DNA of 64,000 bases from Anaerovorax odorimutans (GTDB taxonomy: Bacteria > Bacillota > Clostridia > Peptostreptococcales > Anaerovoracaceae): NCBI RefSeq assembly GCF_024459955.1, contig NZ_JANFXK010000002.1, positions 248,001 through 312,000 on the forward strand. The letters are read 5' to 3'. This document shows positions 17,617 to 25,796 of this stretch, one piece after another; positions within the stretch are counted from its first letter, which is position 1, and every line of letters starts with the position of its first letter. The position numbers and the translations under genes are program-made. The notes beneath the pieces were generated by a model, which did no database searches, was not told the origin of the DNA, and was given only the letters and a program-made list of their open reading frames with translations.

Positions 17617-19005
17617 TCAATTCGACAAAGCCCGCACAATCCGAGCCGCAGCGTCTCCGATATCCGCCTGCCTGATCCCTCCGAATCCAGCCATAACCAG
17701 GTTTCGTTTGCTGCCCAGCGCAAAATACCGTTCCATGGAATAGACCTTGACGCCCTGCTGTTCAATGCGCACCAGCATTTCTTCCGTCGTAAGGAAATGG
17801 GCTTCAATAATCAGGTGCAGTCCCGCGCCTTTTCCCAATATGCGAAAACCGTCCCCCAACCCTTTTTCCAGCTCGGCTACCAGGATATCGTGTTTTCTCT
17901 TGTTGGCCAGGCAGATTTTCCGTATATGCCGCTCCCATCCGCCCTCTTCCATGAAAATCCGCAGAGCGCCCTGCACAACGGAGGATACCGTATTGTGGTA
18001 TTCGGAAAACCACATATCGTACCGGTTCTTCAATTCCGCCGGCAGGACCATATAAGCCAGGCGCAGCGAGGGGGCCAGCGCTTTGGAAACGCTGCCCATG
18101 TAAATGACTTTTCCACCGGGATCCAGCCCCTGCATAGAAGGAATGGATCTGGCGCCGTAGCGAAAAATGCTGTCGTAATCGTCCTCAATCAGAAAAAAAT
18201 TCTTTTCCTGCGCCATGCGGAGAAGTTCCATTCTGGTCTGAATGGGCATGACCGCTCCCAGTGGAAACTGGTGGGACGGCGTTACGTATACGGCGTCTAC
18301 GTTTTTTTCTTTCAGCGCCGACAGGTCGATTCCGTTTTGACCTACCGGGACAGGAACCGCCTCCACTTGATGATTTTCCAGGACCGACCGCACTCCGTCA
18401 TAGCCGGGCTCCTCAATGGCGCAGCGCCCGGGCCGCAGCAGCTGGACCAGTATACTGAGAAGATATTGGGTTCCGCCCCCGATGATGATCTGATCCGGCC
18501 CGCAGGTGACGCCGCGGGTACGTTCCAGATAATCGGCCAGATAGCTCCGCAGCTCCATGTCCCCGCAGGAGTCCCCGTAAACCGCCAGCTTGCTTCCGCC
18601 TCCTTCATCCAGCGCTTTCTCCGTAGCCTTCCTCCATTTTGCCATAGGGAAATCCTCCATGTGGCAGTTTCCGTATTTCATATCATACCGATAACTGCGC
18701 CCGGCGGTTCGCTCCTTATGGAAATCCTTAAGCCTCTTTGTCACGGCATCGCTGTCGATCAGGGAAGTATCCACATACTTGACATAATAGCCGCTTCCCC
18801 TCTTGTTCTCCAGATACCCCTCGGAACAAAGCTGCAGGTAGGCCAGCTCCACCGTATTGCGGCTGACTCCCAGGTTTTCGGCCTGGATTCTGGTGGCGGA
18901 AAGCCGGTGGCCTTCTTTCAGCTCACCGGACTTGATTTCCTCCCGGATATGCTCGTAGATCTGTGCGTACAGCGGTTTCTTAATGGTTCGATCCAGTATA
19001 ATCAT
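17617..19005 (-). CDS. MocR/PdxR-type regulator (GntR HTH fused to class I aminotransferase)
   Basis: 462 residues. Residues 1-75 are a GntR winged helix (YAQIYEHIREEIKSGELKEG...LGVSRNTVELAYLQL). About 110-460 is a fold-type I PLP aminotransferase-like domain with the PLP lysine in GSVSKALAPSLRLAY. MocR proteins use PLP to sense vitamin B6 or amino acids and often control a divergent gene. ATG 19005 was chosen because GGAGG lies five bases upstream; the TTG at 19017 overlaps that site. A textbook promoter sits at 19037-19065. The divergent PNPOx-like gene makes control of a B6-linked function plausible. Confidence 0.9.
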   Translation of the reverse strand: MIILDRTIKKPLYAQIYEHIREEIKSGELKEGHRLSATRIQAENLGVSRNTVELAYLQLCSEGYLENKRGSGYYVKYVDTSLIDSDAVTKRLKDFHKERTAGRSYRYDMKYGNCHMEDFPMAKWRKATEKALDEGGGSKLAVYGDSCGDMELRSYLADYLERTRGVTCGPDQIIIGGGTQYLLSILVQLLRPGRCAIEEPGYDGVRSVLENHQVEAVPVPVGQNGIDLSALKEKNVDAVYVTPSHQFPLGAVMPIQTRMELLRMAQEKNFFLIEDDYDSIFRYGARSIPSMQGLDPGGKVIYMGSVSKALAPSLRLAYMVLPAELKNRYDMWFSEYHNTVSSVVQGALRIFMEEGGWERHIRKICLANKRKHDILVAELEKGLGDGFRILGKGAGLHLIIEAHFLTTEEMLVRIEQQGVKVYSMERYFALGSKRNLVMAGFGGIRQADIGDAAARIVRALSN

Positions 19006-19036
19006 GATACCCTCCAAAATTGTAACCTATAGATTT

Positions 19037-19065
19037 ATTATAATTGGCCCTTTCTCCTGGTGCAA
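19037..19065 (-). promoter_or_regulatory. Sigma-A promoter of the MocR gene, overlapping the divergent promoter
   Basis: Minus strand: -35 TTGCAC (19065-19060), 17-base spacer, -10 TATAAT (19042-19037), 31 bases before the ATG. The plus-strand -10 of the divergent gene (TATAAT 19073-19078) has only a poor -35 (CTTTCT 19050-19055), and its region overlaps the MocR promoter. This is the arrangement expected if MocR activates the neighbour and represses itself (inference). Confidence 0.75.
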
Positions 19066-19118
19066 TTTGTTTTATAATAAATTCATACAATAATTTGTCA
19101 ATAGAAAGGATACGGAAT

Positions 19119-19601
19119 ATGAGCAGAGAAATGTATAAGAAGGAAAGACAGATTCCTGATGAAACAGTAAAGAAAATGTTGGAAAACTATGGGTCAGAAG
19201 GCACGCTGGCTGTAAACGGCGATGATGGATACCCGTACTGCGTACCGATGAATTTCGTATATGTAAACGATGCCATCTATATGCACAGCGCTAAATACGG
19301 CTACAAAATCGACGCCCTGCAAGCCGACCAGAAAGCATGTTTCTCCGTAATCGTGCGTTCAGAAGTGGTACCTGAACTGTTCACCACCAGATACGAAAGC
19401 ATCGTAGCCACCGGAGATATTGAATTCATTGAGGACGACAGCGAAAGACAGCTCGTCATGGAAGCCTTCATAGACCGCTTTTCTCCTGATTTCCGCGAGG
19501 GCGGCATGAAATTTATCAAGGGCGCCATGGGAAAAACGGCAGTGCTCAAGCTGAACATTAAAGAAATGAAAGGCAAAGCCTTCCGTTCTGACAAATGGTA
19601 G
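19119..19601 (+). CDS. Pyridoxamine 5'-phosphate oxidase-like flavin protein
   Basis: 160 residues with the split-barrel flavin fold of the PNPOx/NimA-like family: residues 24-50 GTLAVNGDDGYPYCVPMNFVYVNDAIYMHSA, then KACFSVIV and the C-terminal ...KMKGKAFR-type end (MKGKAFRSDKW). Members bind FMN and reduce or bind small molecules; true PNPOx activity is unlikely for this subgroup. ATG 19119 follows GAAAGGA. It is divergent from the MocR gene and probably its target. Confidence 0.85.
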   Translation: MSREMYKKERQIPDETVKKMLENYGSEGTLAVNGDDGYPYCVPMNFVYVNDAIYMHSAKYGYKIDALQADQKACFSVIVRSEVVPELFTTRYESIVATGDIEFIEDDSERQLVMEAFIDRFSPDFREGGMKFIKGAMGKTAVLKLNIKEMKGKAFRSDKW

Positions 19602-19662
19602 ATAATTATAAATCCAAATGGTGGTTATGGGAGACAGTTCAAAAGCTTGTGTAAACGAAAAA

Positions 19663-19881
19663 CTAACATAAGATTAAAAAAGTAATAGCGTAAGGGCAAA
19701 GCCGATTTCTAAGGGCGTTGCCCTTTATCTGCATAATACCAGCTTTGTCTTCAAAGTAGCGTTCTCCCTTGTCATAACTAAGCTGTAGCCTGTCTTCAAA
19801 TGTCTGCAATTTTGACTTATCTCCAACTCGCAAAAACGCTGCATCTGCCTGGAACTTCTGATGTTTGAATTGAAGTTTCAT
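19663..19881 (-). pseudogene. Remnant resembling the N-terminus of a type III restriction (Res) subunit
   Basis: A 72-residue frame whose first 15 residues, MKLQFKHQKFQADAA, match the usual start of type III restriction endonuclease subunits. The remaining residues do not continue that protein, which is normally 900-1000 residues. The last third overlaps a hairpin (AAGGGCAA...TTGCCCTT, about 19692-19726) with a T-rich tail, so a terminator has been joined to the fragment. ATG 19881 overlaps the stop of the DUF1016 gene (ATGA), preserving ancient coupling. I read it as a deletion remnant; the assignment rests on the short N-terminal match. Confidence 0.6.
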
Positions 19882-20963
19882 GATTTCTCCCCTCCATTTT
19901 CTTCTGTCATCTGTTCCTGCAGAAGTCTTTTTAATTCCTCTTTGCTTGGAAGAACCGTTTTATATTTGCTTGCGAAAATCTGGTTATTATCCTCTGGTAA
20001 CGTCATTTCTACAATGGCATTCTTCTTATCCTTGCACAAAACAATACCAATTGTCGAATTCTCTTCCGGCAGTTTTATATTCCTATCATAATAATGGACA
20101 TACATCTGCATCTGGCCTATATCTTGGTGTTTTAACTCTCCAATTTTCAAATCAAAGAGAACAAAACAACGTAACAACCGATTATAAAACACTAAATCCA
20201 CCATAAAATGTTCTTCATCATAAGTAAATCGAACCTGTCTTCCAATAAATGCAAATCCTGTTCCAAGTTCTAACAAGAACTGTTGTAAATGGTCAATAAT
20301 ACGGCTTTCCAACTCAGACTCCGAGTATTCAGGAAGTTCTGGCAATCCGAGGAATTCTAGTATATAAGGATCTTTCACTGCATCACTTGGGTGTTCAAAT
20401 GTCTGTCCTTCTAATGCTAACTGATACACCTTATCTTTATTTGTACTAAGTGCAATTCGTTCATAGAGTGAACTATCATATTGTCTTTTTAGTTCATTTA
20501 AACTCCAATTATTTTTTATGGATTCAATTTCATAAAAATGCCTCTCTTCTATATTTGAAATTCTCATTAGTTTCAAGTAATGTGACCAGCTTAGGAAAAA
20601 CTTCCTTCCTGTATCAACAATTGGAAGATTTTCAAATTGGCTAAACACTGTTTCGCCAATTTGATCCTTAGAATAAACTTTATAAAACTGACGTATATTC
20701 TTTAAGCTACCAACCGAAAAACCTTTTCCAAAATGATTTGTCAAATATTCAGATAATTCCTGTATGATTTTTTTCCCATAAGCAGCGCGATTTTCGCCAT
20801 GCTGTTCCTCTTCCACAATTATCCTGCCCACCTCATAATAAGCATATACCATCGAAAGATTAACTGCTGTTTTTGCGTTTTTACGTGCTTTTTCAAGAAT
20901 GCCAGAAACATTTTCCAAAAATTTCTTATCAGATGACTGTATTGTAAGTTTTTGTTCCATCAT
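19878..20963 (-). CDS. YhcG/DUF1016 PD-(D/E)XK nuclease-family protein
   Basis: 361 residues, full length for the family. The N-terminal DUF1016_N helical domain (about 15-165) contains the conserved YYEVGRIIVEEEQHGENRAAYG and FGKGFSVGSLKNIRQFY. The C-terminal PD-(D/E)XK nuclease domain (about 200-345) has D in FMVDLVFYNR and the DLK signature in VLFDLKIGEL. YhcG proteins often sit in restriction-modification loci. Codons are more AT-rich than in neighbouring housekeeping genes, which suggests transfer. Fragments resembling mod lie upstream and res downstream, so this appears to be the only intact gene of a former type III system. Confidence 0.88.
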   Translation of the reverse strand: MMEQKLTIQSSDKKFLENVSGILEKARKNAKTAVNLSMVYAYYEVGRIIVEEEQHGENRAAYGKKIIQELSEYLTNHFGKGFSVGSLKNIRQFYKVYSKDQIGETVFSQFENLPIVDTGRKFFLSWSHYLKLMRISNIEERHFYEIESIKNNWSLNELKRQYDSSLYERIALSTNKDKVYQLALEGQTFEHPSDAVKDPYILEFLGLPELPEYSESELESRIIDHLQQFLLELGTGFAFIGRQVRFTYDEEHFMVDLVFYNRLLRCFVLFDLKIGELKHQDIGQMQMYVHYYDRNIKLPEENSTIGIVLCKDKKNAIVEMTLPEDNNQIFASKYKTVLPSKEELKRLLQEQMTEENGGEKS

Positions 20964-20972
20964 CCATACCCC

Positions 20973-21180
20973 CTAGATTACTTTTATTCTGGTATCTGGT
21001 GCCAACCTCTTAAATATTTCTCCAGCTCTACGAATTTGTTCTTTTCCAATTTCACCAATATTTTTATAACCCGCTTTATATGCCTCTGTCTTCTCTAAAT
21101 ATGGTTATGGCAATTGTACCATAATGAATTTACGATTCATTCCATCCTCAGTAGTACAGTTAGGGACCTTAAAAGATCTG
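20973..21180 (-). pseudogene. C-terminal fragment of a type III DNA methyltransferase (Mod)
   Basis: Minus-strand reading gives DGMNRKFIMVQLP, an in-frame TAA (near 21107), then PYLEKTEAYKAGYKNIGEIG followed by KEQIRRAGEIFKR and a stop TAG at 20973-20975. This is the motif run found near the C-terminus of type III Mod subunits (NRKFIMVQLPE..., then IGKERIRRAGEKI). The stop replaces the Glu expected after QLP. No upstream catalytic part (DPPY, FxGxG) exists in the window, so it is a dead fragment. It ends 10 bases before the DUF1016 start. Confidence 0.7.
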
Positions 21181-21182
21181 CC

Positions 21183-21250
21183 CAACCTATTGTAGCCTCT
21201 CCACTAGGCGTGCTCGGGACTTTCACCCGTTAGAACGCGCCAACCCAAAA
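21183..21250 (-). other. Possible group II intron 5' remnant
   Basis: Minus-strand sequence contains TCTAACGGGTGAAAGTCCCG followed by AGCACGCC, typical of the GUGAAAGUCC segment in domain I of bacterial group II introns. No reverse transcriptase frame, domain V or 3' end is present, so at most the first 70 bases survive, fused to the Mod fragment. The match is from memory of intron consensus and needs a covariance search. Confidence 0.4.
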
Positions 21251-21282
21251 GGGATTGTCACATTAATGCGGCAATCCCTTCG
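21247..21282 (-). terminator. Terminator of the ahcY operon
   Basis: Minus-strand hairpin AAGGGATTGCC / GACAATCCCTT with a 12-base loop and a TTTT tail, 22 bases after the ahcY stop. It ends the cdaA-cdaR-glmM-glmS-ahcY unit. Confidence 0.75.
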
Positions 21283-21303
21283 TTATTATCTTTTATCCAT
21301 CAA

Positions 21304-22554
21304 TCACACCTGCCAGCTGTTCAGATACTGCTCCTGCTGCGGGGTAAGAGCGTCGATCTCAATGCCCCAGCTGGCCAGTTTTCTTCTGGCGATCTTGTCG
21401 TCGATCTCAGCGGATACGTCGATAACCTTTTTCTCCAGCTTCTGATAATTTTCTTTTATATACATGGCGGAAAGCGCCTGCACGGCAAAGCTCAGGTCCA
21501 TGATTTCAGCGGGATGCCCGTCGGCTGCCGCAATGTTGACCAGTTTTCCTTCTGCGATTACATTGATCCATTTTCCATTGGAGAGCCGGTATCCCATGAT
21601 GTTCTTCCGGGTTTCCTTTGCCTCTGCCGCTGCCTCTTCCAGCCCGGCCATGTCGATCTCAACGTTAAAGTGTCCCGCATTGGCCAGGATTGCCCGATCC
21701 TTCATGTTCATCATGTGGTCTACGGTAATGGTGTGCTTGCAGCCTGTCGCTGTCACAAAGATATCTCCCAGCGGCGCGGCCTGTTCCATCTTCATCACAT
21801 CGAAGCTGTCCATTCTGGCCTCGATCGCCTTGACCGGATCGATTTCCGTTACAATGACCTTCGCCCCCAGAGCCGAGGCCCGCATAGCGATTCCCCTGCT
21901 GCACCAGCCATAGCCTACCACTACGACTGTCTTGCCGGCGACGATGAGATTCGTATTGCGCATAATGCTGTCCCACACCGATTGTCCCGTGCCGTAGCGG
22001 TTGTCAAAGAGGTGCTTGCATTGAGCGTCGTTTACCGCCACCATCGGGAATTTGAGCACGCCTTCCTTTTCCATGGCCGCAAGACGGATCACGCCGGTGG
22101 TCGTCTCTTCGCATCCGCCCCAGACCTCTTCCGCCAGGTCCGGTCGCTGATTGTGAAGCAGTCCCACCAGGTCTCCTCCATCGTCGATGATAATATTGGG
22201 CTTTTGCTCCAGACACATTTCAATGTGCCGCTCATATTCCTCATCGGTCGCTCCATGATAAGCGTACACCCTCAGCCCCGAATCCGCCAGCGCCGCCGCC
22301 ACATCGTCCTGGGTGGAGAGGGTATTGCTGCCGGTCACGGACATCTGCGCGCCGCCTGCCGCCAGAACCTGACACAGGTAGGCGGTTTTGGCTTCCAGAT
22401 GAACCGAAAGGCTGATCTTCACGCCTTCAAAGGGCTTTGTCTTTAAAAATTCTTCTTCCAGCCCAGCCAAGAGCGGCATATTATTTTTTACCCACTTGAT
22501 CTTCTGGTGGCCTGAAGGCGCCAGGCTGATATCTTTTATCTGATAGTTTTCCAT
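21304..22554 (-). CDS. ahcY: Adenosylhomocysteinase (short form)
   Basis: 416 residues. It hydrolyses S-adenosylhomocysteine to adenosine and homocysteine using bound NAD. Visible family motifs are SVHLEAKTAYL, the substrate-domain DDGGDL and EETTTGV, and the Rossmann segment VVVVGYGWCSRGIAMRASALGA. The C-terminus is ...WQV rather than the Lys-Tyr end of longer forms, as in archaeal-type short enzymes, some of which prefer S-inosylhomocysteine. That alternative cannot be excluded. ATG 22554 has GGAG nine bases upstream. It follows glmS by four bases, an unusual partner for the glm operon. Confidence 0.9.
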   Translation of the reverse strand: MENYQIKDISLAPSGHQKIKWVKNNMPLLAGLEEEFLKTKPFEGVKISLSVHLEAKTAYLCQVLAAGGAQMSVTGSNTLSTQDDVAAALADSGLRVYAYHGATDEEYERHIEMCLEQKPNIIIDDGGDLVGLLHNQRPDLAEEVWGGCEETTTGVIRLAAMEKEGVLKFPMVAVNDAQCKHLFDNRYGTGQSVWDSIMRNTNLIVAGKTVVVVGYGWCSRGIAMRASALGAKVIVTEIDPVKAIEARMDSFDVMKMEQAAPLGDIFVTATGCKHTITVDHMMNMKDRAILANAGHFNVEIDMAGLEEAAAEAKETRKNIMGYRLSNGKWINVIAEGKLVNIAAADGHPAEIMDLSFAVQALSAMYIKENYQKLEKKVIDVSAEIDDKIARRKLASWGIEIDALTPQQEQYLNSWQV

Positions 22555-22558
22555 TGAT

Positions 22559-24391
22559 TTACTCCACAGTTACGGATTTCGCCAGATTTTTCGGCTTGTC
22601 GATGTTGCAGCCTCTGAACTTAGCCACATAGTAAGCGAACAGCTGCAGCGGCACTACCGACAGCAGGGGGGTCACTTCGTCCATACAGTCCGGAATGTAG
22701 ATCACCTCTGTGGACTGTTTTTCAATTTCACTGTTGCCTTCTTTGGCAACGCCCACTACATTGGCGCCTCTGGCCTTGATCTCCTGAATGTTGGATAGCA
22801 TCTTTTCAAAGAGGAAGTCCTGCGTTGCCAGGGCAAACACCAGCGTGTCTTCTTCGATGAGGGCGATGGTCCCGTGTTTCAGCTCTCCTGCCGCGATAGC
22901 AAAGGAGTTGATATAGGAAATCTCTTTTAATTTGAGGGAGCCTTCATAGGATACCCCCGAGTCAACGCCTCTTCCAATGAAGAATACCTGCTCTTTGCGG
23001 CAATACTTTTTGGCGATCTTCTCGATCTCTTTTTCTGTTTTCAGCAGTTCCGTAAGCTTATCGGGAATTGCCTTCAGCTCTTCGATAAAGCGAGCGTAAT
23101 AGTCCTTATCGATCACACCCTTGGTATGGCCCATATACAGTCCCAGCAGGTACATGCACATCAGCTGAGTGGTATAGGCCTTGGTGGAAGCCACTGCGAT
23201 TTCCGGGCCCGCCCAGGTGTAAAATACGTCATCGGATTCTCTGGCTACGGAGCTGCCCACCACATTGACTACCGAAAGAATTCTGGCGCCCTTTCTCTTG
23301 GCTTCCCGGAGGGCCGCCAGGGTATCCAGCGTCTCGCCGGACTGACTGATGGCGATGAACAGCGTATTTTCATCCACAAAAGGATCGCGGTAGCGGAATT
23401 CGGAAGCAATATCCACCTCTACCGGAATGCGCGCCATCTTTTCAATAGCTGCCTTGCCCACAAGGCCGGCATGATAAGCCGTTCCGCAGGCTACAATATA
23501 AACCTTGTTAAAGTTCTCAATATCTTCTTTGGTCATGGAAATGCCATCCAGATTGATGGTATCATCTTCATTGAGCCTTCTGGTCAGGGTTTCGTACAAG
23601 CCCTTTGGCTGCTCGTGGATCTCCTTCATCATGAAATGCTCGTATCCGTCTTTTTCCGCGGCATCCGCGTCCCATGTAACGTGGAACACATCCCGTTTTA
23701 CGATTCTCTGATTCTCATCGTAAATTTTGATATCGTCCTTTGTGAGAACGATGGTCTCATTGTTTTCAATCAGATAGATCTTTCTCACATATTTCAGCAG
23801 GGCCGGAATATCGGAAGCGATAAAGTTGCAGCCTTCGCCGATACCGGCTACCATTGGCGCATCCTTCCTGACCGCCACGATCTTATCGGGCTCGGCCGCA
23901 GCGATTACACCGATGGCATAGGCGCCTCTCATCTGCTCCACTGCCCGGTTAACTGCCTTGTGCAGGTCGCCATCGTAATAGATTCCCACAAGATGGGCGA
24001 TCACTTCCGTGTCCGTATCGGACTTGAATTTTATACCGTATTCATCAATGAGCCATTCCCGCAGCTCGACAAAATTCTCGATAATGCCATTATGTACAAC
24101 CGTAATGGTATCATCGCTGTTGCTGTGGGGATGGGCGTTGATATCGGACGGCGCCCCGTGGGTAGCCCATCTGGTGTGACCGATACCGGTGGTGCTTTCA
24201 TAATCAGGATCGCCGATGATCTTTTCCAGATTGGCAATCTCTCCCACATGCTTGCGGGTTTCAATACGGCCGTTTCTGCACAGGGCAATGCCCGCCGAAT
24301 CGTACCCTCTGTATTCCAAACGCTTGAGTCCTTCAATGATGACTTCCTTAGCGTTATTCTCAGTGCCTGCGTATCCTACAATACCGCACAT
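22559..24391 (-). CDS. glmS: Glutamine--fructose-6-phosphate aminotransferase
   Basis: 610 residues, normal length. It makes glucosamine-6-phosphate from fructose-6-phosphate and glutamine, the entry to peptidoglycan amino sugars. The N-terminal glutaminase domain starts with the nucleophile Cys2 (MCGIVGYAG) and has GHTRWATHG. The two SIS domains carry SQSGETLDTLAALREAKRKGA and the end is NLAKSVTVE. GGAGGT precedes ATG 24391. Only ten bases separate it from glmM, so there is no room for a glmS ribozyme; regulation must come from the operon. Confidence 0.97.
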   Translation of the reverse strand: MCGIVGYAGTENNAKEVIIEGLKRLEYRGYDSAGIALCRNGRIETRKHVGEIANLEKIIGDPDYESTTGIGHTRWATHGAPSDINAHPHSNSDDTITVVHNGIIENFVELREWLIDEYGIKFKSDTDTEVIAHLVGIYYDGDLHKAVNRAVEQMRGAYAIGVIAAAEPDKIVAVRKDAPMVAGIGEGCNFIASDIPALLKYVRKIYLIENNETIVLTKDDIKIYDENQRIVKRDVFHVTWDADAAEKDGYEHFMMKEIHEQPKGLYETLTRRLNEDDTINLDGISMTKEDIENFNKVYIVACGTAYHAGLVGKAAIEKMARIPVEVDIASEFRYRDPFVDENTLFIAISQSGETLDTLAALREAKRKGARILSVVNVVGSSVARESDDVFYTWAGPEIAVASTKAYTTQLMCMYLLGLYMGHTKGVIDKDYYARFIEELKAIPDKLTELLKTEKEIEKIAKKYCRKEQVFFIGRGVDSGVSYEGSLKLKEISYINSFAIAAGELKHGTIALIEEDTLVFALATQDFLFEKMLSNIQEIKARGANVVGVAKEGNSEIEKQSTEVIYIPDCMDEVTPLLSVVPLQLFAYYVAKFRGCNIDKPKNLAKSVTVE

Positions 24392-24401
24392 ATGTTACCT
24401 C

Positions 24402-25751
24402 CTAACCAAACCTCTTTGTCAATAGCTTCGCCAGATCCTGAGCCAGCTCCGTAATGTGGTCCACGTCCTGCCCTTCCAGCATTACCCGAACCAGCGGCTC
24501 TGTTCCTGACGGACGGATCAGCACTCTTCCGCTGCCCTCCATCTCTTCCTCTACCTTTTTGATCGCATCCCGGATTTCCGGATCGCTTTCATACTTGGTT
24601 TTATTTTCGTTTTTAACCTTGGCGTTCTTTAAAACCTGGGGATAGATCTCAATTTCGTCCGACAGCTGGGACGGTTTTTTGCCCGATGCCAATACGGCCT
24701 TCACCAGCTGCAGGGACGAGAGGATTCCGTCTCCTGTGGTGGAGTGGTCGAGGAAAATGATGTGGCCCGACTGTTCTCCGCCAATGACGCAGCCCGTATT
24801 AATCATGCTTTCCAATACGTAGCGGTCCCCTACGGAGGTTACGTCTACGCTGCATCCCAGAGATTGGATATATTTGTGAAAACCGATGTTGCTCATCACG
24901 GTAGCCGTAACTTTATTGTCTTTCAGCTGCCCTGCGTCTTTCAGCATTTTGGCGCAGATGCAGATGACCTTGTCTCCGTCGATCACCCTGCCCTTTTCGT
25001 CGATGGCGATCAGGCGGTCCGCGTCGCCGTCATAGGCGAGCCCCATGAAGGCGCCCTGCCTGATGACCTCCTGCTGCAGCTTTTCCGGATGGGTGGAGCC
25101 GCAGCCATCGTTGATATTGAGTCCGTCCGGCGCATTACCGATTACCGTCACATCGGCACCCAGACCGCCGTATACCATTTCGGCCACCTTATAGGAAGCT
25201 CCGTTGGCGCAGTCCAGTACGATTTTCAGTCCGTCCAGCCGGCAGTCGATGGTGCCCGACAGATAATTGGCATAGATGGCCAGCGCATCGTTATCGGCTT
25301 CCAGGCATCTTCCCAGCTTGTCGCCGGTGATATGGCTGTTGACATCAATATCCCTTAAAATAATATCCTCGATTTCGTCTTCAATCTCATCGTCCAGCTT
25401 AAAGCCTTCGCTGTTGAAAAACTTAATCCCGTTATATTCAAAAGGATTGTGGGACGCGGAAATCACAACACCCACGTCCGCCTGGTAATGTTTTACCAGA
25501 TACGCTACTGCCGGGGTTGGCAGAACTCCCACCTTAATCACATTTCCTCCCACCGCGAGGATTCCCGCGCTGAGGGCATCCTCCAGCATATCCCCTGATA
25601 TTCTCGTATCTTTGCCGATCAGAACGACTGGCTTGCCTTTTTTCTTGCTGAGTACGTGAGCCCCCGCTTTGCCCAGCTTAAAGGCCAGCTCCGGGGTCAG
25701 TTCCGCGTTGGCTATGCCTCTCACTCCGTCGGTTCCAAAAAGTCTTCCCAT
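24402..25751 (-). CDS. glmM: Phosphoglucosamine mutase
   Basis: 449 residues. It interconverts glucosamine-6-P and glucosamine-1-P. The family marks are FGTDGVRG at the N-terminus, the phosphoserine loop ISASHNPFEYNG, the metal loop DGDADR and the sugar loop IGGEQSGHII. A longer frame begins at 25796, but AAGGAG lies seven bases before ATG 25751, and the MGRLFGTDG start is typical. It lies between cdaR and glmS. In Firmicutes GlmM binds CdaA and lowers c-di-AMP synthesis, which explains the conserved order. Confidence 0.97.
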   Translation of the reverse strand: MGRLFGTDGVRGIANAELTPELAFKLGKAGAHVLSKKKGKPVVLIGKDTRISGDMLEDALSAGILAVGGNVIKVGVLPTPAVAYLVKHYQADVGVVISASHNPFEYNGIKFFNSEGFKLDDEIEDEIEDIILRDIDVNSHITGDKLGRCLEADNDALAIYANYLSGTIDCRLDGLKIVLDCANGASYKVAEMVYGGLGADVTVIGNAPDGLNINDGCGSTHPEKLQQEVIRQGAFMGLAYDGDADRLIAIDEKGRVIDGDKVICICAKMLKDAGQLKDNKVTATVMSNIGFHKYIQSLGCSVDVTSVGDRYVLESMINTGCVIGGEQSGHIIFLDHSTTGDGILSSLQLVKAVLASGKKPSQLSDEIEIYPQVLKNAKVKNENKTKYESDPEIRDAIKKVEEEMEGSGRVLIRPSGTEPLVRVMLEGQDVDHITELAQDLAKLLTKRFG

Positions 25752-25796
25752 TTTTAATCTCCTTTTCTGCGTTTCTTTTACCGGACATACACACAC

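Noticed and set aside
17575-19032. 485-codon plus-strand frame opposite the MocR gene
   Set aside because: Antisense shadow; MocR has helix-turn-helix and PLP motifs, ribosome site and promoter.
24392-24401. glmS ribozyme
   Set aside because: Only ten bases separate glmM from glmS, far too few for the ribozyme.
23126-24454. 442-codon plus-strand frame opposite glmS
   Set aside because: Antisense shadow of a conserved enzyme.
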